Shown one piece after another: positions 36,706-47,656 of a stretch of DNA of 64,000 nt. Under the pieces are notes generated by a model. The model ran no database searches. It was not told the origin of the DNA and saw only the letters and a list, made by a program, of their open reading frames with translations. The first letter of the stretch is position 1; each line of letters starts with the position of its first letter. Location: NCBI GenBank assembly GCA_029256575.1, contig JAQSXR010000003.1:1-64000 (forward strand), given 5' to 3'. This stretch comes from Clostridiales bacterium (GTDB lineage: Bacteria > Bacillota > Clostridia > Lachnospirales > JAQSXR01). The position numbers and the translations under genes were made by a program.

Positions 36706-38425
36706 TGTTGTTGGAAGATCAACACTTCGAGTTGTTAGAGAAAATATAGGGATTATTTGTTTGCTCATACTTGCAATCATAGGAGTTGTAGTAATGAGTT
36801 TAATACCACCACAAATACTGAAATTAATTATTGATGAACATTTGGTGATAAAACAATATGATGGCTTAATAAAACTAGCATTATTTTATATGACGATACT
36901 TATACTGATTGGACTCTTTGATTTCATAAAAGAAGCAGTTCTTACGATCGTCGGACAGAAAATCACGAAAGAGATTCGTTATTCAATGATGGAGAAATTA
37001 GAGAGAATTCGTACAAATTATTTTTCGTCAAATGAATCGGGTACAATTGTTTCTCGATTTACAAATGATGTTGAGGCAATAAATTCTTTGTTCACAAATG
37101 GGATTATTGGAATGATAATAGATTTATTTAAGATTGTTGGGATACTAATCTCAATATGGCTATTTAGTAATAAACTTGGCATGATAACATTTGTGTTAAT
37201 CCCTCTAATATATATAATTATGCGTATTTTTCAAAAGAACATGCTAGTAGCGCAAATTAAAAATCGTATTTTAATTGGTAAGGTAAATAATCATATTCCA
37301 GAAAGTTTAAAAAATATTCAAATGATTAAGTCCTTTAGTAAAGAAGATTATATGGAAGAAAAATATAAAGACTATTTGCTTGATAATTATGCTTCGATGG
37401 AAAAGGTGAATTTCTATGACTCTGTTTTCTCTCCAATTATAATTGTGATACGAGCAGTTGTAATAGCAAGTATAGTTATATTATCCTCCAAACAACTTAA
37501 TATGTTAGGAATATCACTTGGAATGATAGCAGCATCCATTGAATTGATTTCAAATCTATTTTCTCCTATTGAGAATTTTGGAATGGAATTACAAAGTGTT
37601 CAGTTAGCAATATCAGGTGTAAAACGTGTAAATGAATTTTATTATGAAACAGAAGAAAATAATAAGGATCAATCGATATCTTTTCAGCTTATGGGTAAGG
37701 ACACTCGCAATTTTGAACTTCAATTCCATAAGGTATCCTTTCAATATGATAAAGGACCAGAAATATTGCGAGAAGTTTCATTTACAATAGAGCATTTTGA
37801 GAAGGTAACGTTTATTGGGAGAACTGGTGCAGGAAAAACTACTTTGTTTAAATTAATACTTGGATTATTAGAACCTACCAGTGGAAAGATCACAATAAAT
37901 GGAATTGATGTTACAACGATACCTAACAACGAAAAAAGAAAAATATTTGGATATGTGGAACAAAGTTTTCATTTTATCAAAGGAACGGTAGGAGAGCAAA
38001 TTAGCCTTCGAGATACTAGTCTTACAAGACAAGCAATCATAGACGCAGCAAAATTTGTTGGAATTCATGAATATATTCAAGCATTAGAAAAGGGATATGA
38101 TACTGAGGTGAACTCAGATGATTTATTTTCCCAAGGACAAAAACAGTTGTTAGCAATCGCTAGGGCGATAGTAACAAATCCACCTATCATTCTATTTGAT
38201 GAAACGACTGCAAATCTAGATTCACAAACAGAAGAGAAAATATTATCAGTATTGACTGAATCAAGTTCAAACAAGATGCTTCTTTCAATTTCACATAGAC
38301 TTTCTTCAATGGTTAATAGTGACAGATTAATTATTCTTGAAAATGGCGAGATTAAAAGTCAAGGAACTCCTGAACAATTAATTCAAGAGGATGAATGGTA
38401 TGTCAAACAATCAAGTGATAAATAA
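36695..38425 (+). CDS. ABC exporter half-transporter (membrane + ATPase)
   Basis: The 576-residue protein has six predicted transmembrane helices in residues 15-290, then a nucleotide-binding domain: Walker A GRTGAGKTTLFK (about 371-382), a Q-loop YVEQSFHF, signature FSQGQKQLLAIARA (a variant of LSGGQ, with FSQGQ) and Walker B IILFDETTANLD. The variant signature suggests it is one half of an asymmetric heterodimer. Its partner is the broken gene upstream. The substrate may be a drug or lipid. Start ATG 36695 with AGGTGG upstream. Confidence 0.92.
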   Translation: MKNNVVGRSTLRVVRENIGIICLLILAIIGVVVMSLIPPQILKLIIDEHLVIKQYDGLIKLALFYMTILILIGLFDFIKEAVLTIVGQKITKEIRYSMMEKLERIRTNYFSSNESGTIVSRFTNDVEAINSLFTNGIIGMIIDLFKIVGILISIWLFSNKLGMITFVLIPLIYIIMRIFQKNMLVAQIKNRILIGKVNNHIPESLKNIQMIKSFSKEDYMEEKYKDYLLDNYASMEKVNFYDSVFSPIIIVIRAVVIASIVILSSKQLNMLGISLGMIAASIELISNLFSPIENFGMELQSVQLAISGVKRVNEFYYETEENNKDQSISFQLMGKDTRNFELQFHKVSFQYDKGPEILREVSFTIEHFEKVTFIGRTGAGKTTLFKLILGLLEPTSGKITINGIDVTTIPNNEKRKIFGYVEQSFHFIKGTVGEQISLRDTSLTRQAIIDAAKFVGIHEYIQALEKGYDTEVNSDDLFSQGQKQLLAIARAIVTNPPIILFDETTANLDSQTEEKILSVLTESSSNKMLLSISHRLSSMVNSDRLIILENGEIKSQGTPEQLIQEDEWYVKQSSDK

Positions 38426-38512
38426 TAAATTTAATGTGTTGTAGAAACTGCAAAAGGCATGTATAATAATCTTGTTATTTGTAAATGCATGAGATGGCTT
38501 AAGGAGAATTAT

Positions 38513-39271
38513 ATGAAATATAAAGTATTAGTTTTAGATATAGATGGAACAGTAACAACTTCAGAAAAAATAGTAAGTAATGCAACGAAAGCAGCATTGA
38601 CTCAAGGAATAGTTCCTATTGCAAAGGAATTAGAGCTAGATAAGTTTGGAGGTTATATACTTGCCTTTAATGGCGGAAGAATTATTAATTGCCAAACAAA
38701 TGAAATCATATATGAGAAGACGATTCCACTTGAGTTTGTTGATGATTTAGATGATATATCAAAAAAATATAACGTTAATATAGTAACTTATGAAAATGAT
38801 CATATAATTACAGAACAAGAAAATGATAAATATGTAGCGATTGAAGCAAGGGTATGCTCAATTCCAATCAAAAAAGTTGACAGCTTTAAGGCATATGTTA
38901 ATTTCCCAATAGTAAAATGTCTAATGATGGCTGATGGAGAATATTTGGCGACTGTAGAACCTAAAGTTGTCGAAGAAATTGGTGATAAATTAAACGTATT
39001 TCGATCAGAACCTTTTTTCTTAGAGATAATGCCAAAGAATATAGATAAAGCATATTCACTTGGAAAACTTTTAGAAAAGTTAGAGCTTACTAAGGATGAG
39101 ATGATAGCCTGTGGAGACGGATTTAATGATTTGTCGATGATTAAATACGCTGGTGTCGGTATTGCTATGGCAAATGCACAAGAGGTCGTTAAAGAGGCTT
39201 CTGATTATGTTACTTTGTCAAATGACGAAGATGGGATTGTGCATGTAATCGAGAAGTATTGGGCTGAATAA
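38513..39271 (+). CDS. HAD-superfamily (Cof-type) phosphatase lacking motif II
   Basis: The protein begins MKYKVLVLDIDGTVTTSEK with HAD motif I (DxD) and ends with motif III/IV (KAYSLGKLLEKL, ACGDGFNDLSMIKYAGVGIAM). Between NATKAALTQ and GIVPIAKELEL the usual segment with motif II (ASGRP-like) is absent; about 20 residues are missing in frame. Cof-type enzymes dephosphorylate sugar phosphates or cofactors. With motif II lost, activity is doubtful. Start 38513 has AAGGAG 6 bases upstream. Another case of the internal losses in this region. Confidence 0.85.
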   Translation: MKYKVLVLDIDGTVTTSEKIVSNATKAALTQGIVPIAKELELDKFGGYILAFNGGRIINCQTNEIIYEKTIPLEFVDDLDDISKKYNVNIVTYENDHIITEQENDKYVAIEARVCSIPIKKVDSFKAYVNFPIVKCLMMADGEYLATVEPKVVEEIGDKLNVFRSEPFFLEIMPKNIDKAYSLGKLLEKLELTKDEMIACGDGFNDLSMIKYAGVGIAMANAQEVVKEASDYVTLSNDEDGIVHVIEKYWAE

Positions 39272-39274
39272 CGG

Positions 39275-39326
39275 AAAATACTCCCTCAAGCAGAATTTGA
39301 TTTCTTTGCTTGAGGGAGTATTTTTA
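39275..39326. terminator. Bidirectional terminator
   Basis: AATACTCCCTCAAGCA pairs with TGCTTGAGGGAGTATT, with A and T tracts on both sides. It separates two convergent genes. Confidence 0.9.
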
Positions 39327-39346
39327 TTTATTATTTAATCAATTTA

Positions 39347-40831
39347 TTACTGTATATACAACCCACTAGAACAATACTCAGGTTCAGATGTATAATTAAT
39401 CCCTAATTTCCTATAGATTGCTTCTTCGTCAACCGGAAGCATACATGTACAATGTGCCTCACAATGTTTTAACATCGACAATTTTTTCAATGCAATCTCA
39501 GCGATAGGGCTAGTTGCAGCACTGATACTTAATGTAATTAATACCTCTTCTGCGGTAAGTGTTGGATTTTTGGCACCTAAGAAAACTGCTTTCATTTTCT
39601 TAATTGGTTCTAATACAACAGCAGAAATCAATAATATTTCATCGGATAATCCAGCAAGTTCTTTTATTGCATTTAGTAATACAGAAGCAGCACAACTCAT
39701 TAATGGAGATGATTTTCCGGTTACAATTTTACCATTCGGCAATTGAATTGACATTGCAGTAGTTTCGGATAGTTTTGCTTTTTCCAAAGCGGGAAGAACG
39801 ACTGCTCTATCTTCTAAGCTGATATTAGCTTGTTTCATTACAAATTCAATTTTTTCTACTGTTTCAATATCGACGCGTCCTTGTTTGTAATCACAAGCAG
39901 TTTTATAATAACGCCTTACGATTTCTTGTTTCGAGGCTAATGAAACGATTTCATCATCAGAAATTGCATTTCCAGCCATATTTACACCCATATCAGTTGG
40001 TGATTTATAAATACATTCAGTTCCTGTTATTTTTTCAAGGATTGTCTTTACGACAGGGAATACTTCGATATCACGGTTATAATTAATTGTTGTTATACCG
40101 TATGCTTCTAAGTGGAAAGGATCTATCATATTAACATCATTTAGGTCCGCTGTAGCTGCTTCATATGCTAGATTAACTGGGTGTTTAAGAGGTTTATTCC
40201 AGATTGGGAAAGTTTCAAATTTGGAATAACCAGCCTTTATTCCTCTTTTGTTTTCATGGTAAAGTTGTGAAAGACATGTTGCCATTTTTCCTGATCCAGG
40301 GCCTGGAGCAGTAACAACCACTAAAGGTCGTGTAGTTTCTACAAAGTCATTTTGTCCGTATCCATTCTCGCTTACAACGTGATCAATATCAAGAGGATAA
40401 CCGGCTATTGGTCTATGAATATAAGTCTTTTCTCCACGCATTTCTAATTTCTTAATATAGATTGTAGCTGCAGGTTGCTCTTTGTATTGTGCGATTACAA
40501 TTCCACTCACTAATAAACCCATTGATCTTAGATTATCAATTAATCTCAAAACATCTTGGTCATAAGTAATACCGAGGTCAGCTCTTATTTTATTTTTCTC
40601 GATATCGCCTGCATTGATACAAATAATGATTTCTGTTTTATCTTTCAACTCTTGAAGAAGCCTAATCTTTGCATCTATTGCAAAGCCTGGTAATACTCTA
40701 GATGCATGATAATCATCAAATAATTTACCGCCAAATTCTAGATAAAGTTTATTATTAAACTTTTCTATTCTTTCTAAAATGTATTTTGATTGCATCTTAA
40801 TATACTTATTGTTGTCAAATCCTATATTCAT
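39347..40831 (-). CDS. DUF1846 (UPF0371) family protein
   Basis: A protein of about 494 residues with the family features [38 protein letters not shown] (a P-loop-like turn) and [12 protein letters not shown]. The family is widespread in Firmicutes; structures suggest nucleotide binding, but the role is unknown. Start [11 protein letters not shown] at 40831 has GGAG about 10 bases upstream; an upstream ATG at 40879 adds 16 unlikely residues. Near the C-terminus is a Cys-rich loop ([10 protein letters not shown]). Single gene. Confidence 0.9.
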   Translation of the reverse strand: MNIGFDNNKYIKMQSKYILERIEKFNNKLYLEFGGKLFDDYHASRVLPGFAIDAKIRLLQELKDKTEIIICINAGDIEKNKIRADLGITYDQDVLRLIDNLRSMGLLVSGIVIAQYKEQPAATIYIKKLEMRGEKTYIHRPIAGYPLDIDHVVSENGYGQNDFVETTRPLVVVTAPGPGSGKMATCLSQLYHENKRGIKAGYSKFETFPIWNKPLKHPVNLAYEAATADLNDVNMIDPFHLEAYGITTINYNRDIEVFPVVKTILEKITGTECIYKSPTDMGVNMAGNAISDDEIVSLASKQEIVRRYYKTACDYKQGRVDIETVEKIEFVMKQANISLEDRAVVLPALEKAKLSETTAMSIQLPNGKIVTGKSSPLMSCAASVLLNAIKELAGLSDEILLISAVVLEPIKKMKAVFLGAKNPTLTAEEVLITLSISAATSPIAEIALKKLSMLKHCEAHCTCMLPVDEEAIYRKLGINYTSEPEYCSSGLYIQ

Positions 40832-40947
40832 ATAATTATTTCTCCATCCCAGTTGATAAGTTGACGTTAAAAATCTCATAACGAATATTATAACATAATA
40901 AGACAGTATACGCTATAATCTAAATATATTATTTTAAATAGTTTTTA

Positions 40948-40975
40948 TTGACAAGAATAAGAAAAATGCTACCAT
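40948..40975 (+). promoter_or_regulatory. Sigma-A promoter for glpK
   Basis: TTGACA (40948-40953), 16 bp, TACCAT (40970-40975), about 50 bp before the start codon. Confidence 0.65.
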
Positions 40976-41024
40976 GTAGTAAAAGAGATAACTTGTATTG
41001 AAAAATTAATATGGGGGTATTGTT

Positions 41025-42473
41025 TTGAAAAAATATATTATAGCACTAGATCAGGGAACTACTAGCTCAAGAGCAATTATTTTTGATAATGAACAAAATA
41101 TAATAGAAAGTTGTCAAAAGGAATTTGAACAAATATACCCGCAGCCTGGTTTTGTGGAGCATGACCCGAATGAAATATACACATCGCAGTATACCGTTAT
41201 GATGGAGGCTATAACACATAGTGGTATTAACCTTGATGAAGTTGCAGCGATTGGGATAACCAATCAAAGAGAAACTACTATAGTATGGAACAAAAATACG
41301 GGAACACCAATTTGCAATGCGATAGTATGGCAATGCCGAAGGTCTGCATCAATTTGCGAGCAATTAACACAGAGTGGCCTTAGTGATATAATAAAAGAGA
41401 AAACGGGATTGATTATAGATGCATACTTTTCAGCTACAAAAATAAAATGGATATTAGATAATATTGACGGTGCAAGAGAACTAGCTGATAATGGTGAATT
41501 ATTGTTTGGAACGGTAGATACGTATTTGATTTGGAAGATGACAAACGGAAAATTACATATCACTGATTATACAAATGCTTCAAGAACAATGCTATTTAAT
41601 ATCAGAACTTTAAAATGGGATTTGGAAATATGTAAAACGTTAAATATTCCGACCGCAATGTTACCAGAAGTAAGAAATTCAAGTGAAGTATATGGTTACG
41701 TTAATATTAGTGGTTATAACATACCAATTGCAGCAATAGCAGGGGATCAACAAGCTGCATTATTTGGGCAAACTTGCTTTGAAAAAGGTGAGGCTAAGAA
41801 TACGTACGGAACAGGTTGCTTTTTACTAATGAATACTGGTGAAGAGATACATTATAGTAAAAATGGTTTATTGACGACGATTGCAATCGGAATTGATGGG
41901 AAGGTACAATACGCTTTAGAAGGTAGTGTATTTGTTGGAGGAGCATTAGTTAAATGGTTGCAAGAGGAACTTGGAATTATTAAGAGTCCAAGAGAACTTT
42001 CGGAACTCTCAATGTCTGTAAAAGATAATGGAGGAGTCTACATCGTGCCAGCATTTACGGGCTTAGGGGCACCGTATTGGGATATGTATGCTAGGGGTAG
42101 CATATTTGGAATAACACGAGGAACAACGAAAGCACATATAGCAAGAGCGGCAGAAGAGGCAATAGCATATCAATCAAACGATTTAATAAAGGCAATGTAT
42201 GCAGATACCAATATTTGTCTTACAAAGTTGAACGTAGATGGTGGAGTGTGTGTAAATGACGCGATTATGCAATTCCAGGCAGATATAACGAATACGATTG
42301 TACAAACACCTATAATACGGGAGACAACAGCACTTGGAGTTGCATACCTTGCAGGACTTGCAACGGGCGTTTGGAAACAAAAATCAGATATCATAGAGCA
42401 AAGAAATATTGACCGATTATTCAAACCAAGTATGTCTTGCATTAATAAAAAAACTTATATAAACAGAAATTGA
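41025..42473 (+). CDS. glpK: Glycerol kinase
   Basis: GlpK phosphorylates glycerol to glycerol-3-phosphate. The 482-residue protein has [15 protein letters not shown] (phosphate-binding loop), [26 protein letters not shown] and [10 protein letters not shown]. The family has about 497 residues. The last residues here ([10 protein letters not shown]) depart from the usual ending; reading past an A7 run in another frame gives NLYKQKLN, closer to the normal LYKGW-type tail. A late frameshift probably trimmed about 15 residues, away from the active site. TTG start at 41025, since GGGGGTATTGTT lies upstream. Confidence 0.95.
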   Translation: MKKYIIALDQGTTSSRAIIFDNEQNIIESCQKEFEQIYPQPGFVEHDPNEIYTSQYTVMMEAITHSGINLDEVAAIGITNQRETTIVWNKNTGTPICNAIVWQCRRSASICEQLTQSGLSDIIKEKTGLIIDAYFSATKIKWILDNIDGARELADNGELLFGTVDTYLIWKMTNGKLHITDYTNASRTMLFNIRTLKWDLEICKTLNIPTAMLPEVRNSSEVYGYVNISGYNIPIAAIAGDQQAALFGQTCFEKGEAKNTYGTGCFLLMNTGEEIHYSKNGLLTTIAIGIDGKVQYALEGSVFVGGALVKWLQEELGIIKSPRELSELSMSVKDNGGVYIVPAFTGLGAPYWDMYARGSIFGITRGTTKAHIARAAEEAIAYQSNDLIKAMYADTNICLTKLNVDGGVCVNDAIMQFQADITNTIVQTPIIRETTALGVAYLAGLATGVWKQKSDIIEQRNIDRLFKPSMSCINKKTYINRN

Positions 42474-42512
42474 ACAAGGAAATTAAATAATATATAAAGA
42501 GAGGGTATAGAC

Positions 42513-43451
42513 ATGATAAGTGAAAGCTTATATTATGAAAGCTCAAATAAAGTAAACAAAATTGCAGCTTATATTTTTTCCCCAAAGGACATAGAACCTA
42601 AAGCAATTATTCAAATTAGCCATGGAATGTGTGAATATATAAATAATTACAAAGACGTTATTAAGTTTTTTTGTGATAATGGATACATTGTTTGTGGAAA
42701 TGATCATTTAGGGCATGGGGCAACTGCCGATAAGGAAAGCTATGGATTTATTTCAGATAATGACGGATACAATCATATGGTAGAAGATCTACATCAGTTG
42801 ACAGTACAAATGAAAGAAAAATATCCAACCCTTACATATTTTTTACTAGGGCATAGTATGGGTTCACTCGTTGCTCGAGCATATGTTAGCAAATATGGCA
42901 ATGAAATAGATGCTTTAATAATTAGTGGAACAGCAGGAAAGAATTCATTATCAGGAATAGGCAAATTATTAGCAAAACACTATATTAAAAAAGATGGTGG
43001 TAAGCTACCAAATCCTAAAATGACAGCAATATCATTCAGGGGATATAATAGAAAATATAAGGAAGTGAATACCCCTTTCGATTGGTTATCGAGAGATGAG
43101 GTAGTTCCTCAAAATTATCTAAAAGATCCTATGCGAAACTTCTTATTTACTTCATCCGCTTTTTTAGATCTAATTTCGCTCGTTGATATTGTGAATAAAG
43201 ATGCATGGTTTAGAAAAGTTCCAAAAGATTTGCCGATTTACATATTCTCGGGTGACATGGACCCTGTAGGTAATTTTGGAAAAGGTGTAAAACAAGTATA
43301 TTATAAGATGATAGAGAATAAAATAGACGATATTACACTTAAGTTATACAAAGGTGCAAGACATGAGACTTTATTTGAAATAAATAAAGACGAAGTCTAT
43401 CAAGATCTTTTAGAATGGGTGGAAAGCAAGCGAAAGAAAGAAAAAATATAA
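42513..43451 (+). CDS. Alpha/beta hydrolase (monoacylglycerol-lipase-like)
   Basis: The 312-residue protein has HGMCEY near the oxyanion site, DHLGHGATAD, and the nucleophile elbow GHSMGSLVARAY with Ser at about residue 116. The acid IFSGDMDPVG and the base GARHETLFE complete the triad. There is no signal peptide. It follows glpK by 40 bases and may be co-transcribed, which would fit release of glycerol from monoacylglycerols before phosphorylation; that link is inference. GAGAGG lies 8 bases before the ATG. Confidence 0.88.
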   Translation: MISESLYYESSNKVNKIAAYIFSPKDIEPKAIIQISHGMCEYINNYKDVIKFFCDNGYIVCGNDHLGHGATADKESYGFISDNDGYNHMVEDLHQLTVQMKEKYPTLTYFLLGHSMGSLVARAYVSKYGNEIDALIISGTAGKNSLSGIGKLLAKHYIKKDGGKLPNPKMTAISFRGYNRKYKEVNTPFDWLSRDEVVPQNYLKDPMRNFLFTSSAFLDLISLVDIVNKDAWFRKVPKDLPIYIFSGDMDPVGNFGKGVKQVYYKMIENKIDDITLKLYKGARHETLFEINKDEVYQDLLEWVESKRKKEKI

Positions 43452-43460
43452 AGTTTATAA

Positions 43461-43503
43461 TAAAAGTAGAAAACGAGCAATAAACTGGTTTTCTACTTTT
43501 TTA
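43461..43503. terminator. Bidirectional terminator
   Basis: AAAAGTAGAAAAC pairs with GTTTTCTACTTTT and is flanked by A/T tracts, between the hydrolase and ytaF genes. Confidence 0.85.
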
Positions 43504-43546
43504 ATTAGAGAAGAATATAGATATTGTTAATACGTATGTTATATAT

Positions 43547-44167
43547 TCATAATCTGAGTATGGCCAATAAAATCAAAATAGCCCCACTAATCCAAGATAC
43601 ATCTTTTTGTGTTAATTTTGCAAATTTTCTACCTAGAAGACAACCAATTAAAACAGCTAGAAGACCAAGGATTAAAGAAATTGAAATTAATTCAAAGTAA
43701 TGAATCATAAATAGTCCGCTACCAAGACCAATAGCAAGAGAATCGATTGAAAGAGCAATTGCTAAATAGATGGCTTCATTAGCAGAAAGGATCTTTGATT
43801 TATCAGAGTCAGCGAGTGTTTCTTCAAGATAAATATCAAATACGAACCGAAAACTACCTATCTTAAAATCTAACTTCTTTAATCCATCTCTTTTTTTTCT
43901 AAGATATGTCTTTAAAATTCCTTGAAATAAACTAGAAACTCCTATCAATAAAAGCATTAAAAATCCAATGATTTTACAAGTTTCATAGGGGATAAATTGC
44001 TTTATATAAGAAGAGGCTAATATTGCAACGACAAGAAAAAGAGTACCGATAATATCTATAATTAATGCCGACAATAATGGGATTTTGATATTTTTAGCAC
44101 CATATGCTACACTAGCGATAAAAGAGTCAATTATCAATGCTGTGACAAGCAGTAATGATTCAAGCAC
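43547..44167 (-). CDS. ytaF: Sporulation membrane protein YtaF (MntP-like)
   Basis: A membrane protein of 206 residues with six hydrophobic segments in two repeats. The repeats begin LLLVTALIIDSFIASVAYG and AIYLAIALSIDSLAIGLGSG, sharing the A-x-x-x-D-S/SxD pattern of the MntP/YtaF manganese-exporter-like superfamily. A cytoplasmic loop (LKTYLRKKRDGLKKLDF) separates the halves. YtaF proteins are linked to sporulation in Firmicutes. GTG start at 44167 with GAGG 8 bases upstream. Single gene. Confidence 0.88.
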   Translation of the reverse strand: MLESLLLVTALIIDSFIASVAYGAKNIKIPLLSALIIDIIGTLFLVVAILASSYIKQFIPYETCKIIGFLMLLLIGVSSLFQGILKTYLRKKRDGLKKLDFKIGSFRFVFDIYLEETLADSDKSKILSANEAIYLAIALSIDSLAIGLGSGLFMIHYFELISISLILGLLAVLIGCLLGRKFAKLTQKDVSWISGAILILLAILRL

Positions 44168-44235
44168 TGTTCAAACCTCGCAGTTTTTGATTTACAATAA
44201 TATATGTAAGTTATCAACAAAGGGTACTAACAATT

Positions 44236-44268
44236 AAAAGGACACTTGGAATAATCCAAGTGTCTTTT
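44236..44268 (-). terminator. Terminator after gdhA
   Basis: GACACTTGGA pairs with TCCAAGTGTC around AATA; on the minus strand CTTTTAATTG follows. It lies downstream of gdhA. Confidence 0.8.
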
Positions 44269-44318
44269 CTATTAGAAAATAGAAGTGGGCCTAATATTTT
44301 CTTTTATTTAAAAAGTGC

Positions 44319-45737
<1,419 letters not shown>

Positions 45738-45801
45738 TTATCAGTAAACACATATATACACGCACGGATACATATGTTCACCGACGCCTTTGTCTATTAG
45801 A

Positions 45802-45830
45802 ATTTTAATATTTTTTTGCAAGATTGTCAA
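45802..45830 (-). promoter_or_regulatory. Sigma-A promoter for gdhA
   Basis: On the minus strand TTGACA, 17 bp, TAAAAT. The transcript would have a leader of about 145 bases before the gdhA start. Confidence 0.75.
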
Positions 45831-45948
45831 GGAGAAATTGCACAAAATATCTTGAATTGCTGTACTAAAGTGTAGAAAATAAATCAGACAAACTGTTGTA
45901 ACCGCCATAATGCAATAAAAAATTCAAATACATATTGGTATGAATGTA

Positions 45949-45979
45949 AAAAACCAGGAGTTATAAAACTCCTGGTTTT
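45949..45979 (-). terminator. Terminator after asd
   Basis: AAAACCAGGAG pairs with CTCCTGGTTTT; an A-run on the plus strand gives the T-run on the minus strand. Confidence 0.85.
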
Positions 45980-46006
45980 GAATGCAAGACTGCATTATCA
46001 TTCATA

Positions 46007-47092
46007 TTATTTGGTTTTGATATAACCTTCCGCTGTAAGTAATTCAGCAATTAGAACAGCTCCACCTGCAGCACCCCTAACGGTATTGTGTGATAAACCA
46101 ACAAATTTAAAGTCATATATGCTATCTTCACGAAGTCTTCCAGCAGATACGCCCATTCCGTTTTCTAGATCACGGTCAAGTCTTGTTTGTGGTCTATTAT
46201 CTTCTTCAAAGTAAGTGATAAATTGTTTTGGAGCACTTGGAAGGTTAAGAAGTTGTGGTTTACCAACAAAATTTTTCCAACATTCAAGTATTTCTTCCTT
46301 TGAAGGTTTGTTCTCAAATGAAACAAATACAGCAGCCATATGGCCATCAGCGGCAGGAACACGTATACATTGAGTTGTAATTAATGGTGAATCTGCTGCC
46401 ACGATTTCGTCATTTACGACTGAACCCCAAATACGTAAAGGTTCTTGTTCGCTCTTTTCTTCTTCTCCACCAATGTATGGGATTATATTATCAACCATCT
46501 CTGGCCATTCTTTAAAAGTCTTACCTGCTCCAGAGATTGCTTGATAAGTACAAGCTACTACATTTTTTGGCTTAAATTTAAGAAGTGGTGTTAACATTGG
46601 AACATAACTTTGGATTGAGCAGTTTGGCTTAACTGCTATAAATCCGTTTGTAGTACCAAGTCGTTTCTTCTGTGCTTCAATTACTTCTAAGTGACTATCA
46701 TTAATTTCTGGAATAACCATAGGAACATCTTTTGTCCAACGGTGAGCAGAATTATTTGAAACTACAGGAGTTTCAGTTTTTGCATATGCTTCTTCAAGAG
46801 CTTTGATTTCATCTTTTTTCATATCAACAGCACAGAATACAAAGTCTACAGTAGAGCTTACTTCTTCAACTTTAGCTGCATCCATAACGATCATATTTTT
46901 TATATTTTCAGGGATTGGAGTAGACATTTTCCATCTACCTTCAACAGCTTTGTCAAATGTTTGACCAGCTGATCTTGCACTTGCTGCAAGAGTTACTACT
47001 TCAAAGAATGGATGGTTATCAAGTAACGCAATGAAACGTTGACCTACCATACCTGTTGCACCTATAATACCGACTTTCAATTTCTTATCCAT
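46007..47092 (-). CDS. asd: Aspartate-semialdehyde dehydrogenase
   Basis: It reduces aspartyl phosphate to the semialdehyde on the way to lysine, threonine and methionine. The 361-residue protein has the NADP loop VGIIGATGMVGQRFI, SNNSAHRW, the active-site Cys in VKPNCSIQSYVPMLTPLL, and GAGKTFKEWPEM. The form with KPNCSIQ is the archaeal/fungal-like class of Asd. Start ATG 47092 with GAGGTG 6 bases upstream. Single gene with its own terminator. Confidence 0.95.
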   Translation of the reverse strand: MDKKLKVGIIGATGMVGQRFIALLDNHPFFEVVTLAASARSAGQTFDKAVEGRWKMSTPIPENIKNMIVMDAAKVEEVSSTVDFVFCAVDMKKDEIKALEEAYAKTETPVVSNNSAHRWTKDVPMVIPEINDSHLEVIEAQKKRLGTTNGFIAVKPNCSIQSYVPMLTPLLKFKPKNVVACTYQAISGAGKTFKEWPEMVDNIIPYIGGEEEKSEQEPLRIWGSVVNDEIVAADSPLITTQCIRVPAADGHMAAVFVSFENKPSKEEILECWKNFVGKPQLLNLPSAPKQFITYFEEDNRPQTRLDRDLENGMGVSAGRLREDSIYDFKFVGLSHNTVRGAAGGAVLIAELLTAEGYIKTK

Positions 47093-47234
47093 AAGTTCAC
47101 CTCGTATTTTTTTAATTTATTATTTCTCAATAATAATTTTATTCATTATACAATGAAATATATTATATTTCAATTGTAATTTATAATTATATTTCAAAAT
47201 GTATAATTATGAACTAAGAGGTATAAAAATTATC

Positions 47235-47263
47235 TTGACAAATATTGTAACTGGTGATACTAT
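47235..47263 (+). promoter_or_regulatory. Sigma-A promoter for the structured RNA
   Basis: TTGACA (47235-47240), 17 bp, TACTAT (47258-47263). Confidence 0.75.
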
Positions 47264-47269
47264 ATGAAA

Positions 47270-47477
47270 AAATTCAAAGGTAGGTAATCAATATGATTCG
47301 ATTAGCTAATTTCCAAATGAATAGGGACGAAGATAGGAAGCGCTTGTAGCTATGAATTCACATAGGTACAAGCGCTAAAAGCCTTGTACCTATGTTGGAA
47401 ATAGCTGCTTTGAATAATAGATAAGCATAAAGCCACAAAGGTATAATTTTATTATATCCTTGTGGCTTTATTTATTT
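47270..47477 (+). ncRNA. Candidate structured non-coding RNA of about 205 nt
   Basis: Between a good promoter and a terminator lies a non-coding segment with ordered helices. TTCAAAG (47273-47279) pairs with CTTTGAA (47408-47414). Inside that, AGCTAATTTCCAA (47304-47316) pairs with TTGGAAATAGCT (47395-47406). Inside that, AGCGCTTGTA (47339-47348) pairs with TACAAGCGCT (47367-47376). CATAGGTACAAG (47361-47372) can instead pair with CTTGTACCTATG (47383-47394), so two folds compete. The terminator is 47429-47477. Length and closed ends are 6S-RNA-like, but I cannot name the family. It could also be a leader of aspS. Confidence 0.5.
47429..47477 (+). terminator. Terminator of the structured RNA
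   Basis: AAAGCCACAAAGG pairs with CCTTGTGGCTTT and is followed by ATTTATTT. Confidence 0.85.
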
Positions 47478-47556
47478 GAAATAGGAAAGTACGTCTTGCT
47501 CGCAGGAAAACTAGTTCGGCGTAGCTTATTTCTTATACTTTAAGGGGGGTGATCAT

Positions 47557-47619
47557 ATGCGACATATAGATTATGTTGGAATGGATTCAAATTTTAATAA
47601 GTATCGAACGCAATATTGA
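47557..47619 (+). CDS. 20-residue small ORF
   Basis: GGGGGGTGATCAT directly precedes the ATG, an unusually strong ribosome binding site. The product MRHIDYVGMDSNFNKYRTQY is hydrophilic. It lies 37 bases before aspS and could be a small protein or leader peptide. No homologue is recognised. Confidence 0.4.
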   Translation: MRHIDYVGMDSNFNKYRTQY

Positions 47620-47656
47620 TAGTGTTATTAAAAATAATTATTAATGGAGGAAGATT

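Noticed and set aside
42453-42473. Treating glpK as a pseudogene
   Set aside because: The suspected frameshift affects only the last 15 or so residues; all catalytic motifs are in frame, so it is kept as a gene.
47270-47480. T-box leader of aspS
   Set aside because: No AGGGTGGNACCGCG-type T-box sequence; the terminator lies 180 bp before the gene.
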